From UBA6144 sp964399165 (GTDB lineage: Bacteria; Bdellovibrionota; Bacteriovoracia; Bacteriovoracales; Bacteriovoracaceae): a stretch of DNA of 64,000 bases. Where the stretch lies: the NCBI GenBank assembly GCA_964399165.1, contig CAYNPO010000017.1:7481-71480 (forward strand). Reading direction: 5' to 3'. Below, piece after piece: positions 8,701 to 16,535 of this stretch. The translations under genes and the position numbers were made by a program. Below the pieces are notes generated by a model. It was not told where the DNA came from and ran no database searches. It was given only the letters and a program-made list of their open reading frames with translations. Each line of letters opens with the position of its first letter. Position 1 is the first letter of the stretch.

Positions 8701-8913
8701 CATCTCAATGGGCAGCGTAACCAGGCGTTCGACCTCTTCGGGGCCGAAGCCGTCGACCCGGGTGTTCACCTGCACCTGCACGTTGGTGATGTCCGGGACG
8801 GCGTCGATGGGGAGGCGTTTGAACGAGTAGGCTCCCGCGATGACCAAGAGGAGCGTCGCGAGGACGATTTGTAGTGGGTACCTGAGGCAGTAATCAATGA
8901 TGTTTTTCAGCAT
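5779..8913 (-). CDS. czcA: Heavy-metal efflux RND pump, CzcA/CusA family
   Basis: The 1044-residue length and sequence fit the heavy-metal RND permeases: LPIDAVPDITNVQVQVNT near residue 34, the periplasmic porter domains, and TM4 ALDFGVITDGAVIVLDN. That TM4 pattern has D402 and D408 like the divalent-cation CzcA group and unlike CusA, but position 415 is Asp where CzcA has Glu. It works as the inner-membrane proton-driven pump of a tripartite complex with the adaptor and TolC-like proteins encoded just upstream on the same strand. It starts 9 bp after the adaptor gene. The exact metal is not certain. Confidence 0.92.
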   Translation of the reverse strand: MLKNIIDYCLRYPLQIVLATLLLVIAGAYSFKRLPIDAVPDITNVQVQVNTRVDGFGPEEVERLVTLPIEMALNGIPGVDQVRSITRYALSQVTVNFEDGTSIYLARQLVSERLSSLKDELPNGSTPMLSPVTTGLGEVYHYAVDYKVKATGAERTQQLAELRSIQEWFLKPRLMTVKGIAEVNTIGGFEKQYLIQPDPKQLARYGLDLEDVSRAVSRSNRNEGGSYIEQTGDQFLVTAKGMFESTEDIAAVPVRTLENLRVLQVRDIAEVRIGTGIRTGAALYDGKETVLGTALMLSGANSREVSTNVHEMVQGISKSLPAGVEIKTLYNRSDLVDDTIATVKENIVAGAVLVIIVLLLLIGNLRAALISAVVIPLSLLISFIAMRYFNISGNLMSLGALDFGVITDGAVIVLDNCLRLLSERKKAAGRTLTTEEKRGTILEATLQIRKSAGFGEIIVALSFLPVFAFVGVEGKMFIPMASTFIIAILGSLVLSFTFVPAMAMLLLGKDTGGKEPWLMKALHRVYLPVLDKALAHRKAVVASLIGFLVVGGFLATRMGGEFLPKLDEGSIAVQFIRPVSSGISHSVSLDAKSMEVILKVPEVSHVFSRIGTADIALDPMGPNISDSYVMLKPRRDWPKADGKKRTKEEVIKHIVTQLDELVPGQRLLVSQPIQLRFNELLEGTRADVSLKVFGDDIAKATETAEQIETALKTIPGAGDVEVEIKGKQPILEITPKKDRLALYGISQSELLESVGMAIGGQAIGKFYEGQRKFDIVMRLSEETRQDLEEISKLPVSVAGNKTVPLRDIAQMKFKDGFSSFSREQAKRRVAVLINPRGMSTEEFVEVAKAKIGAEVKLPEGIYLEWGGNFKNLQEAKSRLLILGPLALLLILFMIHSAFGKLWQTTLVAFTVPLAIVGGLISLSVTGEPFTLSAGIGFIALCGICVLNGVVLVNFFNELQEQGIRGKAAIVKGAGLRLRPVLMTALTDVLGFIPMAFSHSTGAEVQKPVAIVIIGGVLASTFLTLIVLPTLYFMIESKLSQKETP

Positions 8914-8922
8914 CTGGCCCCC

Positions 8923-9300
8923 TCAGTGCGCGCACGCGTCGACGGTTTCGGAATTCAGGTCGGTCTCCGCCATCCGCAAGAAGGGGGCGCCGGCCACGGC
9001 GACCTCGTCTCCGGCTTCAAGGTCGGAAGAGGTGATGCTTGCGTTGGCTTTCTTGACGATGACAAACGTGATTTCCCCGTCGATGCGGCGGTAAACACCT
9101 TCCGTCAGCCTCACTTTGACGATGGCTTCTTTCGGAATTTGCCAGGGACCGGGACCCACCAGCCGTTCGAAGCGGATGCCCATGTGGGCGGCGGCTTTGT
9201 CGCTGATCTTGAAGTGGCCATCTTCGCCTTTGGTGCCGGCGGGAAGGGCTCGGGATTCCCAAGAGGCGAGCAAGAGAGCAAGGGTGATGGTGGTTTTCAT
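8923..9300 (-). CDS. Minimal periplasmic adaptor protein of the metal RND pump
   Basis: Only 125 residues, with a signal peptide (1-18) and the C-terminal membrane-proximal part of an RND adaptor: IPKEAIVKV..., a strand pair TFVIVKK, a GDEVAVAGAPFLRMAE segment, and a terminal Cys-His tail (DACAH). The usual lipoyl and hairpin domains (CusB and CzcB have about 400 residues) are absent, with no sign of a frameshift. It lies between the TolC-like and pump genes, where the adaptor gene belongs, overlapping the TolC-like gene by 4 bp. It may be a natural short form, or a longer adaptor may be supplied from elsewhere. Confidence 0.75.
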   Translation of the reverse strand: MKTTITLALLLASWESRALPAGTKGEDGHFKISDKAAAHMGIRFERLVGPGPWQIPKEAIVKVRLTEGVYRRIDGEITFVIVKKANASITSSDLEAGDEVAVAGAPFLRMAETDLNSETVDACAH

Positions 9301-10505
9301 AGGTGGACCTCGTTGAGCTGTCCGTTGAGACGGTGGTGTTCAATAGTGAGTTGCAGGATGCGCTCTTCCAGTTCGAGCTTCGAGGCCGTCACGTCCCGCC
9401 ACATCCGGTGGGAATCCAAGTAAATCGGTGAGGGGATGAGCCCCTGGGAGTAGAGCTTTTCCACCCGGCGGTGGGACTCCGCTAGTTTCGCCCGGGCGGG
9501 GATCAACGCCAGGCTGGTCTTGAGCTGTTCGATCCGCTTTACCAAAGAGTCCTTCTCCGCGGATTCCTTCTTCTGGAAGAGTTCAAACTGCCTCTGGGAG
9601 TTCGCCAGGGCCGTTTGCGCCCGGGCTTTCCCGGCGCCGTTCATTTGCCAGACGGGAATGGGCATGGTGAAAGCGACGCCGTAAAGCTTCGAGCCCAACT
9701 CATCCAGCTTGTCGTCCATGTACATGGGGCCCACCGAAATCCCCTCCCAGATGGAGGCTTTTTGCACGCTCAGCTCTTCCTTCGCCAGCTTCACCTCGAG
9801 GCCGAGCTTCATCAGGTTGAAGGAAGTGGAGGCGGCAACGGAGATTTCGGGGCGATGGTAGTGGTCGTCCATGACGCCCAGGATTTGCTCTTTGCTGTAG
9901 CCCCCGTTGAGGTAGAAGAACAGCAGGACCTGCTCTTCTTGATCTTCCAAGAGGGCGATGGAGTTGTTGACCTCGGCTTTTTGCAGCTCGAAGTTCACTT
10001 TGGACGCTTCTTGATCCGGGCTGAGCACGGGCCTTCTCCCGAGAGCCCCGGTCACCGTGTCGAGGCTGGCGAGGACCTGCTGGTTGACCGCGAGGGTCTC
10101 CCGCAGATGGACCAGATGGTGGACGTTCAGGAGCACGGCTTCAATGACGTCTTCCTGGGTGGCCGCCTTCTCGGTTTGGGACAGGGAGTAAAGCAACTTG
10201 CCCTGGCTCCGCAGTGCCGAAAGCTTTCCGCCCAGGTCGAGTTGCTGGGAGAGGATAATCTGGGTCTGGCGGGAGCTCGAGGAGTGCACGGTCTGCACGT
10301 CCAGGACGGGGTTGGGCCTTTGACCCATCACCTGGTCCAGGTTTTCCGCGTTCCGCATCCCATGGTCTTTGAGTTGGACCAGGTAGTGGCTGTTCTTGAG
10401 GCAATCGAGGATGTCATCGAGCTGGGTGGGCGCGGGGCAAGCCTGCGCCATAGCCAGGGTCGACTGCGACAACGCCGCAATCACCAGGAGGTGTTTCCAG
10501 TGCAT
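9297..10505 (-). CDS. TolC-family outer-membrane channel of the metal RND system
   Basis: About 402 residues, with a signal peptide ending at AMAQA. It then has the repeated long helices of the outer-membrane efflux protein family, e.g. NPVLDVQTVHSSSSRQTQII, LSQQLDLGGKLSA, and a second half with GVAFTMPIPVWQMNGAGKAR. It would form the outer-membrane exit duct. The ATG at 10505 directly begins a signal peptide and is preferred over an in-frame TTG four codons earlier. It is the first of the three pump genes, in the order channel, adaptor, pump, like czcCBA and cusCBA. Confidence 0.88.
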   Translation of the reverse strand: MHWKHLLVIAALSQSTLAMAQACPAPTQLDDILDCLKNSHYLVQLKDHGMRNAENLDQVMGQRPNPVLDVQTVHSSSSRQTQIILSQQLDLGGKLSALRSQGKLLYSLSQTEKAATQEDVIEAVLLNVHHLVHLRETLAVNQQVLASLDTVTGALGRRPVLSPDQEASKVNFELQKAEVNNSIALLEDQEEQVLLFFYLNGGYSKEQILGVMDDHYHRPEISVAASTSFNLMKLGLEVKLAKEELSVQKASIWEGISVGPMYMDDKLDELGSKLYGVAFTMPIPVWQMNGAGKARAQTALANSQRQFELFQKKESAEKDSLVKRIEQLKTSLALIPARAKLAESHRRVEKLYSQGLIPSPIYLDSHRMWRDVTASKLELEERILQLTIEHHRLNGQLNEVHL

Positions 10506-10550
10506 AGGTAATCCCAAATGGTTGGTTGTCTTGGATCGGGGGAAGCGGGA

Positions 10551-10868
10551 TTAGGCTATGGGAGGGTGGAAGACCGAGGACTCGTAGGAGGAAGTGGTGG
10601 GGAGGTCGGAGGAGAAGGTGTGCTCAAGAGAAAAAGAGGAGGGGAGGGCGACGGCGACTTTCACGGACGAGTGGAAGCGCAGGCGGCAGCTGGGCGCGCA
10701 GTGGCAGTGCTCGGGCGCCGCGTCCTTTTCACCGTCATCGTCGCAGTGGTCATGGCTTTGTCCGACGGACTGGCAGTGCTCGTTGGCTGACTCCACTTCA
10801 ACGTTGCAGCAATCAGCGAGGACGCTGAACGAAAAGGTGAATGTGAAGAGCAGCAGCAGGATCTTCAT
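10551..10868 (-). CDS. Secreted Cys/His-rich small protein preceding the efflux operon
   Basis: 105 residues with a signal peptide (1-18, ending LADC) and a metal-ligand-rich stretch that includes HCQSVGQSHDHCDDDGEK and HCHCAPSC. The rest is Ser-rich with no known domain. The position 45 bp before the channel gene and the dense His/Cys content suggest that it binds the exported metal in the periplasm or helps sense it. The upstream in-frame extension was not used because it comes from a response-regulator fragment. Confidence 0.65.
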   Translation of the reverse strand: MKILLLLFTFTFSFSVLADCCNVEVESANEHCQSVGQSHDHCDDDGEKDAAPEHCHCAPSCRLRFHSSVKVAVALPSSFSLEHTFSSDLPTTSSYESSVFHPPIA

Positions 10869-10870
10869 TG

Positions 10871-11060
10871 CCTGAAGTCTAGCGTGAATCTCGGGGGCAG
10901 CGCAACACTTTTTGACCCGCCTGATCGTCTCGATCACCGCCTCTTTCTTGATGGGCTTCGCCACGCGGTCGTCAAAACCCGCTTCCGGGCATTTGCGCTG
11001 CTCCTAATGGAGCGCATAGGCGGTGAGCGCGATGATTTGGGCGCGTCTCGCGCCTCCTGC
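10871..11060 (-). pseudogene. C-terminal fragment of a receiver domain
   Basis: On the minus strand the frame reads AQIIALTAYAL, a stop at 11004-11006, then CPEAGFDDRVAKPIKKEAV and IETIRRV. This is the end of a CheY-like receiver (T in ALTAYA, the conserved Lys in AKPI). The start is missing and the stop codon interrupts what remains. It probably comes from a hybrid kinase or regulator lost when this part of the island was assembled. Confidence 0.6.
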
Positions 11061-11080
11061 CACAGTAGGATAGGTTGAAA

Positions 11081-11104
11081 CCTCTGGGGGGGGGCGCCCA
11101 GAGG
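11081..11104. terminator. Bidirectional terminator-like hairpin
   Basis: CCTCTGGG (11081-11088) pairs with CCCAGAGG (11097-11104), flanked by AAA on the left and CTTT on the right. It lies downstream of the histidine kinase gene on the minus strand and separates it from the efflux operon. Confidence 0.5.
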
Positions 11105-11234
11105 CTTTAACTCTCATCTCCCGAAAGACTATGAGGGGAAATTGGCGATGCCAAATTGCCTTGGGGGCATAGTCCGGTTGCCATCCGAGGTTTGAAGGAG
11201 CTTGCTGCTTAGGAGCATGATTTGACCTTCTGCT

Positions 11235-13220
11235 TTAAACTGGAAATGCCTTGCCGATAACCGGGCATGGCGCGTTGACCGAGCCTACATCCCCAGTCGT
11301 GATAGTCATAAAGTGGTATCCCATATCGTGAAATTTCGGAAGGAGGGAGATTCCGGTCGCACAATCAAGATTTTGATCCACAAAGATTGGTGTCTGTGGT
11401 GATGGCGGATCAGACAGAAAATCATCGAAGGAGGAGTAGGTCATTACTTCAAGACATTCACTCGTTCCAAGAGTGCCCCAGGTATCCCTTACCAGTTGGT
11501 TATCATCTATAAGCGCGATGCGAGACATGCGAGCTGTTAGAAGGAATACGGTATTGGCCGGCTTCGATCTTTCAAGCTCCAATTTGAAACCCAGCTCTTT
11601 CAACCTCTGCTGACAAAAAGCCAACCCCAAGCCATGCCCTCGCCCAGCGTCTGAAGTGACCCCCATGTCGAAGATGTAAGGTTGAAGTCTTGTTGGGATG
11701 CCTTGCCCGTTATCAGTGATGCTTATTCGGATAATGCCTTTAGTCGTTTCGCCTACGACACTAACGTCCGTGGCACCCGCTTTCAGTGCGTTGGAGAAGA
11801 GATTATTAAAAACGCGAGTCGCTAGCTGAGCATCCATTTGAAGCCAGTCAAAGGCTCTGGAAAAGTGGGTTTGGATGCGTAGGGAGTCGAACTTGACCGC
11901 TGCTTCTCTTACAGATTGTGCCAAGAGTTGTTCGCTCGTCCGGACTGAGCTTGAGGGGCCCAGGATGTCGGAGGCAATCAACGAAAGTTCTTGGAGTGAT
12001 CTTGTGCCAAGTTCGATCCGCTTTTCTTCATTCATGGGATTTTCAAAGAGCGAGTGTAACTGGTCGAGGGGCGCCCGCATGTCATGAGCGACTTTTTTAA
12101 GTCCATCTCCAAGCGCTGCGCTGGCTGAGATGATCCGGGACTCTTTGACCCTCCTGCGAACATATATCCACGTGAAGGCAATGATCGCAAAGGGGAGGTA
12201 CCATTTAATCATGAACATGCCCGGGGCGAGTTGCCAGAAAACGGCTAGGTCATGAGCTTGCAGCGCTAGGAAAAGCACAAAGGCAGGAAGGTTAACGGCA
12301 TTCTCCCTGGAATCGTGATAGGACCACGCTAGCAGGGTAAGGCTCAAGCTACCGCCCATAACGAGTGGAGCGACGAGCAGCATGGCCGTCTTGAAGAACT
12401 CATATTCGTAGATACCCAGTGTCCATCCGCCGACCATATGGAGGATACCGCCGACATAGAGCGGCGGGAGCCAGCGCAAGAATCTGTTTCGCTTATTGGT
12501 TTTGTACAGACCCAATGCAAATGCCACGATCCAAAAATCGACGCCCAATCGTAGCGCGAAGTGGATAGGGCCAGAGAGCCAAACGGGATCGAAGAAGCGA
12601 CGGGGGATTTCGCTGAAGCTGATGAGATAGAGGGCGCTGGTGAAGGCCAGACCTATGAGCGGAAGGATTTTTCTATTGCGGTAGATGGTGTAGGTGGCCG
12701 CCAGCCCCAGGAGAAGCACCAGACAAGTAAAGGCGCTGAGGAGGGTTGATCCTGTCCTGATGACCCAGTCCTTCGTTTGAAAAGCCTCAACTTCTTGCTT
12801 GCTCCCGATTCCTACTTCCGCGGATTTCAGCCCGAAGCGGTCCTGGTTCATTTCAGTGATGTCGACTTCAAGGACGTTTTTGTCCTGGACCATGGATGGA
12901 GGAAGCAAAGCGGTGATGGATTCGTAGTGGGCATAGTAATAATGAGAGCCGATCATGGCGCCGTTCAGCCTGACGACGGCGGAATCGGCGACTTCCCCCA
13001 AGAAAATCCAGCAGCCCCCACGATTTGAGCAATTCGCCATATCCGCCCGGGAGAACTGTGTCCTCACCAGGGCCTGGCGTGCTTTTTGGGTGGGGAGCAG
13101 ATCTTCGCCTGGGGTATAGGGGCGGCAGGTCCCTTGAAAGCACACTTCCCAGTCTTTGAGAGGAGTGAACCCCCAAGCCTTGGTGCAGAAGGCTAGCAAC
13201 AGAAGCGCTAAGAGCCTCAC
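11235..13220 (-). CDS. Membrane hybrid histidine kinase with 7TM sensor and C-terminal receiver
   Basis: 661 residues: signal peptide, an extracytoplasmic beta-rich domain (about 20-150), seven membrane segments (about 157-355) as in 7TMR-DISM sensors, then a kinase core with H-box VAHDMRAPL (H379), N-box NNLFSNA (about 472), G1 DNGQG (503) and G2 GHGLGL (528). A receiver starts at 567 (IDDN; phosphoacceptor D615 in FVDQN; K657) but ends four residues after the Lys, so its last helix is missing. It overlaps the cyclase remnant upstream by ATGA. It may sense metal or envelope stress for the adjacent operon. No intact cognate regulator is seen nearby. Confidence 0.8.
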   Translation of the reverse strand: MRLLALLLLAFCTKAWGFTPLKDWEVCFQGTCRPYTPGEDLLPTQKARQALVRTQFSRADMANCSNRGGCWIFLGEVADSAVVRLNGAMIGSHYYYAHYESITALLPPSMVQDKNVLEVDITEMNQDRFGLKSAEVGIGSKQEVEAFQTKDWVIRTGSTLLSAFTCLVLLLGLAATYTIYRNRKILPLIGLAFTSALYLISFSEIPRRFFDPVWLSGPIHFALRLGVDFWIVAFALGLYKTNKRNRFLRWLPPLYVGGILHMVGGWTLGIYEYEFFKTAMLLVAPLVMGGSLSLTLLAWSYHDSRENAVNLPAFVLFLALQAHDLAVFWQLAPGMFMIKWYLPFAIIAFTWIYVRRRVKESRIISASAALGDGLKKVAHDMRAPLDQLHSLFENPMNEEKRIELGTRSLQELSLIASDILGPSSSVRTSEQLLAQSVREAAVKFDSLRIQTHFSRAFDWLQMDAQLATRVFNNLFSNALKAGATDVSVVGETTKGIIRISITDNGQGIPTRLQPYIFDMGVTSDAGRGHGLGLAFCQQRLKELGFKLELERSKPANTVFLLTARMSRIALIDDNQLVRDTWGTLGTSECLEVMTYSSFDDFLSDPPSPQTPIFVDQNLDCATGISLLPKFHDMGYHFMTITTGDVGSVNAPCPVIGKAFPV

Positions 13221-13495
13221 GGTGCCCCCACCAGGTCGTTGGCAGTAAACAGGACCGGGCAGACCGGAGCTTCACTCGCCCCCTCCAGGGGGATGGGGAA
13301 GGCGCTCATGAAGTAGCGCCCCTCGGGGACCTGGGCGAGGTCGAGGCATTCGAGGATGACGGCCTTTTGGAAGAGGGTATTGTGGATGGGCCTTTGCTTG
13401 GAGCCAGGCATGAAGTCTGATGACTTCCAGGAGGTCCCATAAAGGAGAAAGCCGGGCTGGCTGACGAGGTAGTCCGCCGCCGCCTGGGAAACGGA
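13217..13495 (-). pseudogene. C-terminal remnant of a cyclase-family (kynurenine formamidase-like) protein
   Basis: The last 92 residues keep the family's C-terminal pattern: SQAAADYLVSQPGFLLYGTS, then RPIHNTLFQKAVILECLDL, and VPEGRYFMSAFPIPLEG. The N-terminal half with the HxGTHxDxP metal site is missing, because the upstream sequence is replaced by the oppositely oriented gene at 13517. The break probably marks an insertion junction within the island. Confidence 0.65.
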
Positions 13496-13516
13496 GAAGG
13501 GAGGGTGGGGGAAGAG

Positions 13517-13882
13517 ATGAGGTCGCAAGGGACAGGAGGCCCGAAGAAGCGGGGGAGGAAAAGAAAGGGTGATGAAGTCGAGGCCGTAGTTCCTAAAGAG
13601 CAGGAAAAATTTTTTATTGATGTCAGCAAAGACAAAGACGCCAAGGAGATGATTCTTGGAGTCCTTAGGCAAGCTAACTCCAAATCCTTCGGGCGGGAAA
13701 TTTTGCTGCGAGATTTGGTTCTTATTGCCCTCCCTAAGCTAGCCGCCAAGGACTTTGAAAAAATCCAAGAAGCGAGCCTTACCGAGATGGAGAGGGTGGA
13801 GCGCGCCCTAGAGGAGCACAACAGGAAAGCGGGGACGACCCTTTCCCTGGGCGAGTTTCTGGTCAGAAGGCTTGGGGTTTAA
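13517..13882 (+). CDS. Basic/charged hypothetical protein
   Basis: A 121-residue soluble protein with a Gly/Lys/Arg-rich N-terminus (GGPKKRGRKRKG) and a helical, highly charged remainder (FIDVSKDKDAKEMILGVLRQ, RDLVLIALPKLAAKDFEKIQ). The start may be this ATG or a GTG 12 bases upstream. I do not recognise a family. Its place just before the excisionase and integrase genes on the same strand suggests a mobile-element DNA-binding accessory protein, but nothing proves it. Confidence 0.5.
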   Translation: MRSQGTGGPKKRGRKRKGDEVEAVVPKEQEKFFIDVSKDKDAKEMILGVLRQANSKSFGREILLRDLVLIALPKLAAKDFEKIQEASLTEMERVERALEEHNRKAGTTLSLGEFLVRRLGV

Positions 13883-13962
13883 CGAAGCCAAAGGTCTTGT
13901 GCGAGGCCCAAAAATTGGCATGGCTGCTCAAAGTATGTGCTTTCCTTGCGAGGGGGTGAAGC

Positions 13963-14223
13963 TTGGGAGATTTCGAGATCACGGATCACATTCCATGTGA
14001 AAAATGCTATCGTCACACCGTCGGGGCAAACGTCCCGGCAGCGCTCTTTGACAATCAAAAATGGGTGGATACGAAGGGAGCAGCCAGCTACCTCAGGATT
14101 TCAGTGGGCGCACTTCGCAATGCCGTCTATCGCAGACAGGTCATTGCTCGGAAGTTCAGACGTCGGCTGTATTTTAAGGTTAGCGAGTTGAATCGCCTCT
14201 TGGAGAACTCAACCTTACTTTAG
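13963..14223 (+). CDS. Excisionase-like helix-turn-helix protein
   Basis: An 86-residue protein with the MerR-like HTH_17 pattern used by excisionases: WVDTKGAASYLRISVGALRN, then RQVIARKFRRRLYFKVSELN at residues 35-80. It starts at a TTG with a GAGGGGG-type ribosome site. An N-terminal CEKC pair may bind zinc. It ends 9 bp before the integrase gene on the same strand, the usual xis-int layout, so it probably directs excision of the island. Confidence 0.7.
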   Translation: MGDFEITDHIPCEKCYRHTVGANVPAALFDNQKWVDTKGAASYLRISVGALRNAVYRRQVIARKFRRRLYFKVSELNRLLENSTLL

Positions 14224-14232
14224 GAGGTTCCC

Positions 14233-15378
14233 ATGGCGATCAAGGAATACCAGTCAAACGGTAAAATGCTTTTCGAGGTCTATGTTCACGTCAAATCTTC
14301 TGTCGATCCGCTTCTGCGGGTCCAGAAGAGGAAGAAGAACATTTTGACTCAAAAAGAAGCTGCTCGCGACGAGATGAGAATGATCAAAGAGGCACTAATC
14401 GAGCTAGGTTCTCTAGAAGAGAAAGGGGATACCTGGGAGCGTGTGATCGAGCTTTGGTTTAACGACCAAATTCGGAATGGGCTAGGTGGTCGCTACACAA
14501 ACAAGTTTACCGTAGTGGATTACCGGAACATGCTTCAACGCTATACCGAGGCGTGGCTGAAGCGTAGGCCTCATGAGTTGACTAAGGGCGATGGAAGGTT
14601 TGTCCTCGAACGGTTGAGGCAGGATGGAAAGTCCAAAAGCTATATTCAGAAGGTGAAAAACACCATCAACATGGTCTTCCAGTGGGGGATCGACAACCGC
14701 CTAATACGCGAAGTTTTCATTAGCCCTGTGAAAGGGGTTAATGTCGATCAGCGTGAGGAGAAATTCCCTGAAATTTTGAAACTCACCGAAATTCGCACGT
14801 TTCTTCTGGAAGCCAAGAGACGTGATCACCCGTGGTATCCGGTTTGGGCGATGGCACTCTTAACGGGGATGCGCTCTGGTGAGCTTTACGCGTTGGAATG
14901 GCTTGATGTGGATTTTGAGAACAAACTCATCCGCGTGAAGAAATCCTTCAGCAAACGTATCAATGAAGTGAAGTCCACGAAAGCTGGCTACTGGAGGAAT
15001 GTCCCCATCTCCGATGAATTGACCCGCTTGCTACTTGAACTCAAACTGCAAACAGGTATTTCAGAGCTGGTGCTGCCAAGGTTCGAGGGGTGGGAGAGGG
15101 GTGAGCAAGCGAAGCCCCTAAGGACCTTTCTTAGGGACATCGGGCTCCCTCCGGTGAAGTTTCATACGCTGAGGGCCTGTTTTGCCACCCAGCTTTTAGC
15201 CGAGGGAGTGGAGACGGCAAAGGTGATGAAAATTGGAGGCTGGAAGGATCTTAAAACGATGCAGATATATATGAGGCTGGCAGGCATTGATGAGAGAGGG
15301 GCGACTGAGGGCCTGAAAGTCCTTCCGTCGGAAAACGTTAGCCAGGTACTTGATTTTAGGCTACATGGGGACTCATGA
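14233..15378 (+). CDS. Tyrosine recombinase (integrase)
   Basis: 381 residues with an N-terminal arm-binding-like domain, a core-binding SAM-like domain (about 65-165) and a catalytic domain with every expected residue: R214 (TGMRSGEL), K250 (STKAGYWR), H311 and R314 (HTLRACFATQ), W337 (GGWKDL) and the nucleophile Y346 (MQIYMR). AGGAGG precedes the ATG. It should integrate the element at a tRNA/tmRNA 3' end, matching the 16-bp terminal repeats. Phage P4/tmRNA-type integrases are the closest by layout. Confidence 0.93.
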   Translation: MAIKEYQSNGKMLFEVYVHVKSSVDPLLRVQKRKKNILTQKEAARDEMRMIKEALIELGSLEEKGDTWERVIELWFNDQIRNGLGGRYTNKFTVVDYRNMLQRYTEAWLKRRPHELTKGDGRFVLERLRQDGKSKSYIQKVKNTINMVFQWGIDNRLIREVFISPVKGVNVDQREEKFPEILKLTEIRTFLLEAKRRDHPWYPVWAMALLTGMRSGELYALEWLDVDFENKLIRVKKSFSKRINEVKSTKAGYWRNVPISDELTRLLLELKLQTGISELVLPRFEGWERGEQAKPLRTFLRDIGLPPVKFHTLRACFATQLLAEGVETAKVMKIGGWKDLKTMQIYMRLAGIDERGATEGLKVLPSENVSQVLDFRLHGDS

Positions 15379-15385
15379 TGACAAA

Positions 15386-15410
15386 GGGGGTTGCGTTATA
15401 TGCAACCCCC
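15386..15410 (+). terminator. Terminator-like hairpin after the integrase gene
   Basis: GGGGGTTGC (15386-15394) pairs perfectly with GCAACCCCC (15402-15410) across a 7-base loop, followed by TAATTATATT. It starts 8 bp after the integrase stop. Confidence 0.65.
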
Positions 15411-15496
15411 TAATTATATTGCGAAAACGCCCAACCAGGGTGGTGGGTTTTGGAGATAGCATGGACATTTTGGACAGCCTGCCCATCCCTAGGCAT

Positions 15497-15518
15497 CATA
15501 TGATAAAATTATCTTATG
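15497..15518 (+). promoter_or_regulatory. AT-rich inverted repeat, operator candidate of the toxin-antitoxin-like operon
   Basis: CATATGATAA and TTATCTTATG are 10-base arms with one mismatch around AA. This lies 50 bp before the first gene of the trio, where an antitoxin with an HTH domain would bind. Confidence 0.5.
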
Positions 15519-15567
15519 ATAGCCCGATACGACTATCCGAGGCGAATCAAGTGGAACCGTGTAGAGC

Positions 15568-15990
15568 ATGACCGCCTCCAAAAAGAAGATCGAGGAATTT
15601 CTGGTGTCCTTCGCGAAGGCGGCGAAAAAGCGTGGTGAAGTAGAGTTTGTAGAGAGGTCTGATATCAACAAAAACTTTGCTTCTTTGGGCATAACTAAGC
15701 CTATGGCCCAGAAGGAAGTGCTCACCCTCAAGCATGAACACTACCAAGTTGGCCCACAGGATGATCGTGATCCTGAGCGCAGTAGGAATGAGACAGGTGA
15801 CTTTTGGATTTTCGAAAAGGAAGTGAACGGCAAAAAAGCGTATATCAAGCTAAAACTAGCGAAGAGTAAGCATAATGACTCTATAGTTTTCGCAAAATGT
15901 TGGATGCATGAGTCAGATGAGCAGGAAGAGAAAGAAGAAAAGAAAGTAACACCCAAGGTAGTTGCAAAAAAGAAGGGAGGCAGAAAGTGA
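15568..15990 (+). CDS. Toxin-like protein of a type II system (MqsR-like fold suggested)
   Basis: 140 residues: an N-terminal helical part (KKIEEFLVSFAKAAKKRGEV), then a small alpha/beta region ending FWIFEKEVNGKKAYIKLKLA and DSIVFAKCWMHES, and a Lys/Glu-rich tail. The end of the globular part resembles the last strands of RelE/MqsR-type RNases (a bulky ...YIKL...VV...), but the similarity is weak. The strongest support is the next gene, a zinc-finger/HTH protein of the MqsA type that overlaps it by 4 bp. Confidence 0.5.
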   Translation: MTASKKKIEEFLVSFAKAAKKRGEVEFVERSDINKNFASLGITKPMAQKEVLTLKHEHYQVGPQDDRDPERSRNETGDFWIFEKEVNGKKAYIKLKLAKSKHNDSIVFAKCWMHESDEQEEKEEKKVTPKVVAKKKGGRK

Positions 15991-16535
15991 AAGAAGTTTG
16001 TCCATTCTGTATGGACTTCCAGCCTGTGAAGGCGGTGAGCTTCAAAGAAATAATTGAAGTCAAAGGTCTTTCATTTGCCATTGCCACGAAAGTCTTGGAA
16101 TGCAAGCAATGCAAAAACAAGTTCAGCACGCAAAACTTTCCCAACAATGCGATGGAGCTGGCGCACGAGAAGTATCGCCAAAAATGTGGCTTGCTCTCTC
16201 CCGCCGCAATTAAAAAGTTTCGTGATGATTTAAAGCTCACCCAAGCTGAGTTTTCACACTTGCTGGGGTTTGGGAAAGTTACGATCTCGCGTTATGAGGG
16301 CGGCGCTATTCAAGAGAAGAGCCATGATAACGCAATTCGTATGGCAAGAACTCCTGCGGGAATGCAGATTCTTTTAGAGCAGCTGAAGTCGGGAATTCCA
16401 AAGGCCAAGCTGGATAAGGTTAGGAGTTGGGTCGAAATGGAGAAGTACCGCGAAGCTCCTGTACGACCTCACGTTGAGAATAGGAGAAGTTTTGGTCGAG
16501 TCAGCGGAGCTAACTATATCCAGGCAAGGCCATGA
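15987..16535 (+). CDS. MqsA/YgiT-type zinc-finger and HTH protein (antitoxin candidate)
   Basis: 182 residues. Two CxxC pairs (C5-C8 and C39-C42) build the N-terminal zinc domain of MqsA/YgiT antitoxins. An Xre-type HTH follows at about 70-125 (IKKFRDDLKLTQAEFSHLLG, KVTISRYEGG). The C-terminal 50 residues are helical and basic. It sits second in a three-gene operon, overlapping both neighbours by 4 bp, and probably represses the operon through the inverted repeat at 15497-15518. Confidence 0.75.
   Translation: MKEVCPFCMDFQPVKAVSFKEIIEVKGLSFAIATKVLECKQCKNKFSTQNFPNNAMELAHEKYRQKCGLLSPAAIKKFRDDLKLTQAEFSHLLGFGKVTISRYEGGAIQEKSHDNAIRMARTPAGMQILLEQLKSGIPKAKLDKVRSWVEMEKYREAPVRPHVENRRSFGRVSGANYIQARP

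Noticed and set aside
15350..15571. 73-codon ORF after the integrase gene
   Set aside because: It spans the terminator hairpin and the operator of the toxin-antitoxin-like operon, with no motif or ribosome site.
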